Assembly (NCBI RefSeq): GCF_947253395.1 | Contig: NZ_CAMXYY010000057.1 | Coordinates: 1-8,930 of the forward strand | DNA length: 8,930 bases | Source: an uncultured Olegusella sp. | Lineage (GTDB): Bacteria > Actinomycetota > Coriobacteriia > Coriobacteriales > Atopobiaceae | Reading direction: 5' to 3' | Part shown: positions 5,532-8,930 of the stretch, piece after piece | Layout: the number at the start of each line of letters is the position of its first letter | Numbering within the stretch: position 1 is the stretch's first letter | The notes under the pieces: model-generated | Databases searched by the model: none | What the model saw: the letters and a program-made list of their open reading frames with translations, nothing else | What the model was told of the DNA's origin: nothing | Translations under genes and position numbers: made by a program

Positions 5532-5563
5532 GTGTTTGGGTCTTGGCTGATTAACTGGGTAAA

Positions 5564-5682
5564 AAGGTGCTATAAGACTTGCAATTTGGTAAAAGGTGCT
5601 TATTGAACCCGCTGTAAGTAAAAGAGTTTTTATCGAACCTTCAGCAAGCAATAAGGTATATATCGCATCACCTGTGGGGTGC
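5564..5682. repeat. Degenerate ~30-nt tandem repeats, about four copies
   Basis: Units starting at 5564, 5593, 5623 and 5653 share an AAGGTG(C/T)-TAT-GA(A)CC-like pattern at 29-30 base spacing. In one plus-strand frame three units read KVLIEPAVSK, RVFIEPSASN and KVYIASPVG, but a TAA immediately precedes the first. The opposite strand also reads as a periodic peptide. I cannot tell whether this is a relic of a repetitive surface protein or non-coding. Between 5532 and 5740 I see no convincing gene. Confidence 0.45.
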
Positions 5683-5706
5683 AGGAGGATACAGAAGGGG
5701 AGTGCT

Positions 5707-5732
5707 GAAGGAAGGTGCATGCGCCTTCCTTC
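5707..5732 (-). terminator. Hairpin just downstream of the phosphodiesterase gene
   Basis: GAAGGAAGG (5707-5715) pairs perfectly with CCTTCCTTC (5724-5732) around an 8-nt loop, 8 bases beyond the stop of the minus-strand gene. It lacks a clear T-tract on either strand. Its place and strength suggest the 3' end of that transcript, or a barrier against transcription from the repeat region. Confidence 0.5.
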
Positions 5733-5740
5733 CACACGCC

Positions 5741-6868
5741 TTACTTGCTCAACCTCGATTTTGTTTCGGGGCGAATATGCTCAAAAATCGCAGGAGCACC
5801 TTCACGCTCAGATTCGGCGAGGTCGGCTTCGCTGCGTACGGTCCATGTCATCATACGTGCGCCCATTAGACGCGTCGCCAACCACACAAAGGGATTGTGT
5901 CTGTCGGCAAACTTGTATGCAATGTAGTCTGGTCTACCCATTACATTGCACAAAAGCCAAGACTGTCCTACACGTAAAGGCAAACCGTACTTCTCGGTAC
6001 CAAGATCGAGCAAAAAATCCTCGCTTAGCTGTCCGCGCAACACGCCAGGACGGTGGCGACGTAACCACCACAGCACACGAGTGTCAAAACTTTGGATGCA
6101 GTAATCTACATCGTATCGGTCAAGCGTGAGCATTACCAAACGTACAAGGTCAGCGTAATTGGTAACGGTAGTCTTGAGCTCGATTAGCACTGGTGCACAA
6201 CGGTGCTTAGTCTGAGGATCGGTATCAAAGAGTGCAATGGCCTGCGAAAAAGTGGGAATCTGTTCATCGGTGTCAAGCAGGCGATATTCGCAGAGCTCCT
6301 CGTGGGTGAGTTGCTCGACAAAACCCGCACGACCACATACGCGCTCAAGGTCAGAGTCATGTACAACGACAGGTACATTGTCTTTAGTGAGACGAACATC
6401 CATCTCGACACCATAGCCAGCCTCAGCTGCGGCACGAAATGCGGGCAGGGAGTTTTCGGGCACAAGATTTGCCCAATCGCTGACATCGTCTTTCCACAGC
6501 GGTGGAGCTACTACGGCATCGGGGCTCTTGGTGATTACCTTGTCGGTGAACTGTACAATCTTATCGGGGAACTGCATGATGCCGTCACCTTTGCCGACAC
6601 CCTTAAAGGGGTCTCCTGCCATACCTTTGGGGTAAGCCTGCGCTGAGGGCGGCACATCAAAAAGCCCGCGATGTGCGTAGCGGTGCTTCTCGATTTCCTT
6701 CCACTTGGCGGCTGTTTGCCAGTCGCGTCTACGTGGGGCAACAAAAAACGCCGCAGTTCCTATGACACCTATCGCAGCAGCGCCAGCCTTTAGCAGAGCG
6801 CGACGCCCCTCCGATGTGAGGTAGGGCTTGTGATGCTTCAAAAATGATGAGATAGCATTCTTTGACAT
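5741..6868 (-). CDS. Membrane-anchored glycerophosphodiester phosphodiesterase-family protein
   Basis: GDPD-family hydrolase of 375 residues that should cleave glycerophosphodiesters to glycerol 3-phosphate and an alcohol. The catalytic set is visible: AHRG (His66, Arg67), PEN (Glu138, Asn139), EMDVRLTKD (Glu155, Asp157), VVHD (His170), LIELK (Glu230, Lys232) and QSF at 259-261. A hydrophobic segment at about 25-44 follows RRALLKAG, which looks like a twin-arginine motif, and is followed by RRR without an obvious cleavage site, so the enzyme is probably anchored in the membrane. About 60 extra residues separate HRG from PEN, where most family members have about ten. ATG 6868 has GGAAGGAG 5 bases upstream. 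The gene is divergent from murJ. Lipid or teichoic-acid turnover is an inference. Confidence 0.88.
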   Translation of the reverse strand: MSKNAISSFLKHHKPYLTSEGRRALLKAGAAAIGVIGTAAFFVAPRRRDWQTAAKWKEIEKHRYAHRGLFDVPPSAQAYPKGMAGDPFKGVGKGDGIMQFPDKIVQFTDKVITKSPDAVVAPPLWKDDVSDWANLVPENSLPAFRAAAEAGYGVEMDVRLTKDNVPVVVHDSDLERVCGRAGFVEQLTHEELCEYRLLDTDEQIPTFSQAIALFDTDPQTKHRCAPVLIELKTTVTNYADLVRLVMLTLDRYDVDYCIQSFDTRVLWWLRRHRPGVLRGQLSEDFLLDLGTEKYGLPLRVGQSWLLCNVMGRPDYIAYKFADRHNPFVWLATRLMGARMMTWTVRSEADLAESEREGAPAIFEHIRPETKSRLSK

Positions 6869-6985
6869 GAGCTCTCCTTCCAGGCTGTATTCTTAGCATC
6901 TTAGTGCGTTTTTGCCGAGCGCGTGCGGTACAGAGATTGACGGTTAGAATAGGGGACACAATGGTAGGTTGTTTGAAAGGATTTT

Positions 6986-8668
6986 ATGGCTGCCAAGCAT
7001 CTGAAATCTGCTCAATCTAATAAGGAATCTCTTAGAGTATGCAAGATGGATAGCAAGCAAAGCTTCCCGCATCTGAAGACATCTGATTCTGAGAGTGGCG
7101 CTACATCCCTTTCTGTGGGTCGTTCAGCTGCAATGATGGGTGTGCTAGTTATTATCAGTAGAATTACGGGATTTTTGAGAGTGTGGGCGCAAGCCTATGC
7201 CTTGGGCACTTCGCTTCTTGCGAGCTGCTATACCTTGGCAAACAATATGCCCAATCAGCTCTATGAACTTGTCCTAGGTGGTATGATCATTACCGCTTTT
7301 TTGCCCGTATATGTGTCAGTTAAGGAACACAAGGGCGCAGATGGAGCAAATTCATATCTCTCAAATTTGCTATCACTTGTTGCTATTTTAATGACAGTAT
7401 TAACCGTTCTATGCATTGTATTTGCCGCCCAGCTGGTTTATATCCAATCTGCAGGAACCGATCAATCAGATATGGCAAACGCAGTTTGGCTATTGCGGTT
7501 CTTTGCTATAGAAGTTTTGCTCTACGCACTGTCCTCATTGATTTCGGGCGTAATAAATGCTGAGCGCGACTACTTCTGGTCAAATGCTGCGCCTATATTC
7601 AACAATATAGTAACGATTGCTTCGTTTGTGTTGTTCATCGTTTTTAAGGAAATCAATTTCCCCCTTGCACTGTTACTGTTGGCACTGGGTAATCCTCTCG
7701 GAGTACTCGTGCAAGTAGTACTGCAGATTCCAAGTTTACGCCGCCATGGAATAAAAATTTCTTTTCATGTCGACCTGCTTGATCCAGCACTTAAAGATAC
7801 GTTTGCTATAGGCATTCCAACTCTTATCGTGACTGCCTGCTCATTTGTGACTGTAGCTATTATGAATACCTTTGCACTTATTGCAATTCCTGAGCAGGGC
7901 GGCTCTGTCCAGTACTATGCACGCCTGTGGTATACGCTTCCGTACTCGGTATTCTCTATCCCTATTACCACAGCGATGTTCACCGAACTTGCGCAGCTCT
8001 ATGCGAAAAAAGATAAAAAAGGTTTTATCCAATGCTTCTCAAAAGGGGCATCTGACATCGTCTTTTTCCTCATCCCTTGCGCGATGTTTCTCATTGTGTT
8101 TGCTGAGCCATTGATGTTGCTGCTTAGGATGGGCGCATTTAGTAAGGAAAGCGCACAGCTTACTGCCCAATATTTAGCTGTTTTATCATTTGGCTTGCCT
8201 GCATATGGTTTGGTTACCTATTTTCAAAAGACGTTTTCGTCCATTCGAAAAATGATCTCATATGCATTTACCCACATAGTAGCCTCTGTTTTTCAGATTG
8301 TATTTACCGCAGTGGCAACTGAGTACCTAGGCATAGCTGCTGTTGCCTTAGGTAGTGTTCTTTACTATGTAGTCGTCGATGTGATTTCGGTGCATTTGCT
8401 GAAGTCATATATAAAATCGATTCGAATGCGTTCGGTATATCTTTCGGGTTTGTGGAGCTTGGGTCTAGGTGCGATTGGGTCTGCCTGCGGCTATGGTGTG
8501 TTTACTCTGCTTCAAATGGTTTCTCCGCTTACTGGCTCATTAATTCAAATATTTGTTTATTTGATTATTGTTGGATTTAGTTCATTTGCGACAGCGTTTA
8601 TACCAGCAATATTGCTAAACCTGCCACAAATGAACTACTTCACCAAATTGTTAAAAAGAAATCATTGA
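6986..8668 (+). CDS. murJ: Lipid II flippase MurJ (MviN family)
   Basis: Polytopic MOP-superfamily protein of 560 residues that flips lipid II across the cytoplasmic membrane for peptidoglycan synthesis. After a hydrophilic N-terminal extension of about 40 residues comes SVGRSAAMMGVLVIISRI and TGFLRVWAQAYALG (Arg59 and Arg65 at the conserved arginine positions), then NNMPNQLYELVLGGMIITAF, the actinobacterial form of the motif, and many hydrophobic helices to the end, compatible with 14. The position aligned to the conserved Asp39 of E. coli MurJ is Ser80. AAAGGA (6976-6981) lies 4 bases before ATG 6986; an internal ATG at 7046 would drop 20 residues of the extension but has no good ribosome site. 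The 117-bp divergent gap to the phosphodiesterase gene presumably holds both promoters. Confidence 0.93.
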   Translation: MAAKHLKSAQSNKESLRVCKMDSKQSFPHLKTSDSESGATSLSVGRSAAMMGVLVIISRITGFLRVWAQAYALGTSLLASCYTLANNMPNQLYELVLGGMIITAFLPVYVSVKEHKGADGANSYLSNLLSLVAILMTVLTVLCIVFAAQLVYIQSAGTDQSDMANAVWLLRFFAIEVLLYALSSLISGVINAERDYFWSNAAPIFNNIVTIASFVLFIVFKEINFPLALLLLALGNPLGVLVQVVLQIPSLRRHGIKISFHVDLLDPALKDTFAIGIPTLIVTACSFVTVAIMNTFALIAIPEQGGSVQYYARLWYTLPYSVFSIPITTAMFTELAQLYAKKDKKGFIQCFSKGASDIVFFLIPCAMFLIVFAEPLMLLLRMGAFSKESAQLTAQYLAVLSFGLPAYGLVTYFQKTFSSIRKMISYAFTHIVASVFQIVFTAVATEYLGIAAVALGSVLYYVVVDVISVHLLKSYIKSIRMRSVYLSGLWSLGLGAIGSACGYGVFTLLQMVSPLTGSLIQIFVYLIIVGFSSFATAFIPAILLNLPQMNYFTKLLKRNH

Positions 8669-8836
8669 TAATTGCATCATCTTTGCCAAGTATGAAGATA
8701 TAAGCAATTGAAGCGATTGAATATGTGCTGCAATGGGTACTCTGCTAGTCTATTTAGGACTATTTGCTTTAGCAAAAGTGCTCAGCTGAAATCATTTTCC
8801 TGAGCTGTTATGAGTGGAAAGCAGGTGATAACAGAT

Positions 8837-8930
8837 ATGCATTTCTTCCATAGTGGTGTAAAACAAACTCTTAAACGATCTCTTGCATTCACACTTTGTG
8901 CAGCTTTGCTTTCGGCAAACTTTACTGCGC
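8837..8930 (+). CDS. Secreted or envelope protein, N-terminal fragment
   Basis: The frame is open to the window edge and begins MHFFHSGVKQTLKRSLAF, then TLCAALLSANFTA: a basic n-region followed by a hydrophobic stretch, i.e. a Sec-type signal peptide. AGGTG at 8823-8827 lies 9 bases before ATG 8837; the in-frame ATG at 8810 lacks a ribosome binding site and would add nine polar residues. Only 31 codons are visible, so the function of the mature protein cannot be stated. It lies 168 bases after murJ on the same strand, with a GCTCAG/CTGAGC stem (8780-8785 with 8800-8805) in between but no clear terminator. Confidence 0.6.
   Translation, partial: MHFFHSGVKQTLKRSLAFTLCAALLSANFTA

Noticed and set aside
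5484..5560. Complete tRNA-Trp gene on the minus strand
   Set aside because: No T arm with TTCGA-like loop, no matching acceptor stem and an altered D loop; only the middle of a tRNA is recognisable.
5596..6129. 177-codon plus-strand ORF
   Set aside because: Most of it is antisense to the clearly homologous phosphodiesterase gene; only the tandem-repeat part is of interest.
6937..6965. murJ promoter with TTGACG and AATGGT
   Set aside because: The -35 is good and the spacing is 17, but the -10 matches only three of six positions, so it is too weak to annotate.
8780..8805. Terminator after murJ
   Set aside because: The 6-bp GCTCAG/CTGAGC stem has a 14-nt loop and no T-tract.

Overview
The window looks like chromosome from a host-associated actinobacterium of class Coriobacteriia, most likely Atopobiaceae (Lancefieldella/Olsenella/Fannyhessea-like). 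The main reasons are the MurJ N-terminal signature (SVGRSAAMMGVLVIISRI followed by an NNMPNQLYELVLGG-type stretch), moderate base composition, and degenerate repeats of the type I-E CRISPR kind. This placement is inferred from remembered sequence patterns, not from a search.

The first 43 bases are not biological. Positions 11-43 reproduce the Illumina Nextera read-1 transposase adapter, ending in the 19-bp Tn5 mosaic end, so the native sequence starts near base 44 and the first gene is cut by an artefactual contig end.

Positions 44-3687 hold a carbohydrate operon: the C-terminal part of a galactitol-family PTS IIB subunit, the IIC permease, a terminator or attenuator hairpin, a D-galactonate dehydratase-like enolase-superfamily enzyme, and a phosphotriesterase-family (COG1735) probable lactonase. 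Together they suggest uptake of a polyol, sugar or sugar acid by PTS phosphorylation, followed by lactone opening and dehydration to a 2-keto-3-deoxy acid. No aldolase, kinase or dehydrogenase lies in the window, so the pathway is incomplete here.

Positions 3688-5740 form a gene-poor, probably decaying accessory region. It contains paired perfect hairpins, a degraded YjbR/MmcQ-family remnant on the minus strand, an orphan plus-strand terminator, a 73-residue small protein and a 41-residue small ORF whose ribosome binding site lies inside a hairpin stem. Next come three isolated type I-E-like repeats interleaved with terminator-like structures. An antisense tRNA-Trp-like stretch abuts the third repeat, and degenerate 30-nt tandem repeats follow. 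No cas gene is present. This is the most unusual part of the window.

Positions 5741-8930 return to ordinary chromosome. A membrane-anchored glycerophosphodiester phosphodiesterase-family protein (minus strand) is divergent from murJ, the lipid II flippase gene. The window ends inside a gene whose product starts with a signal peptide.
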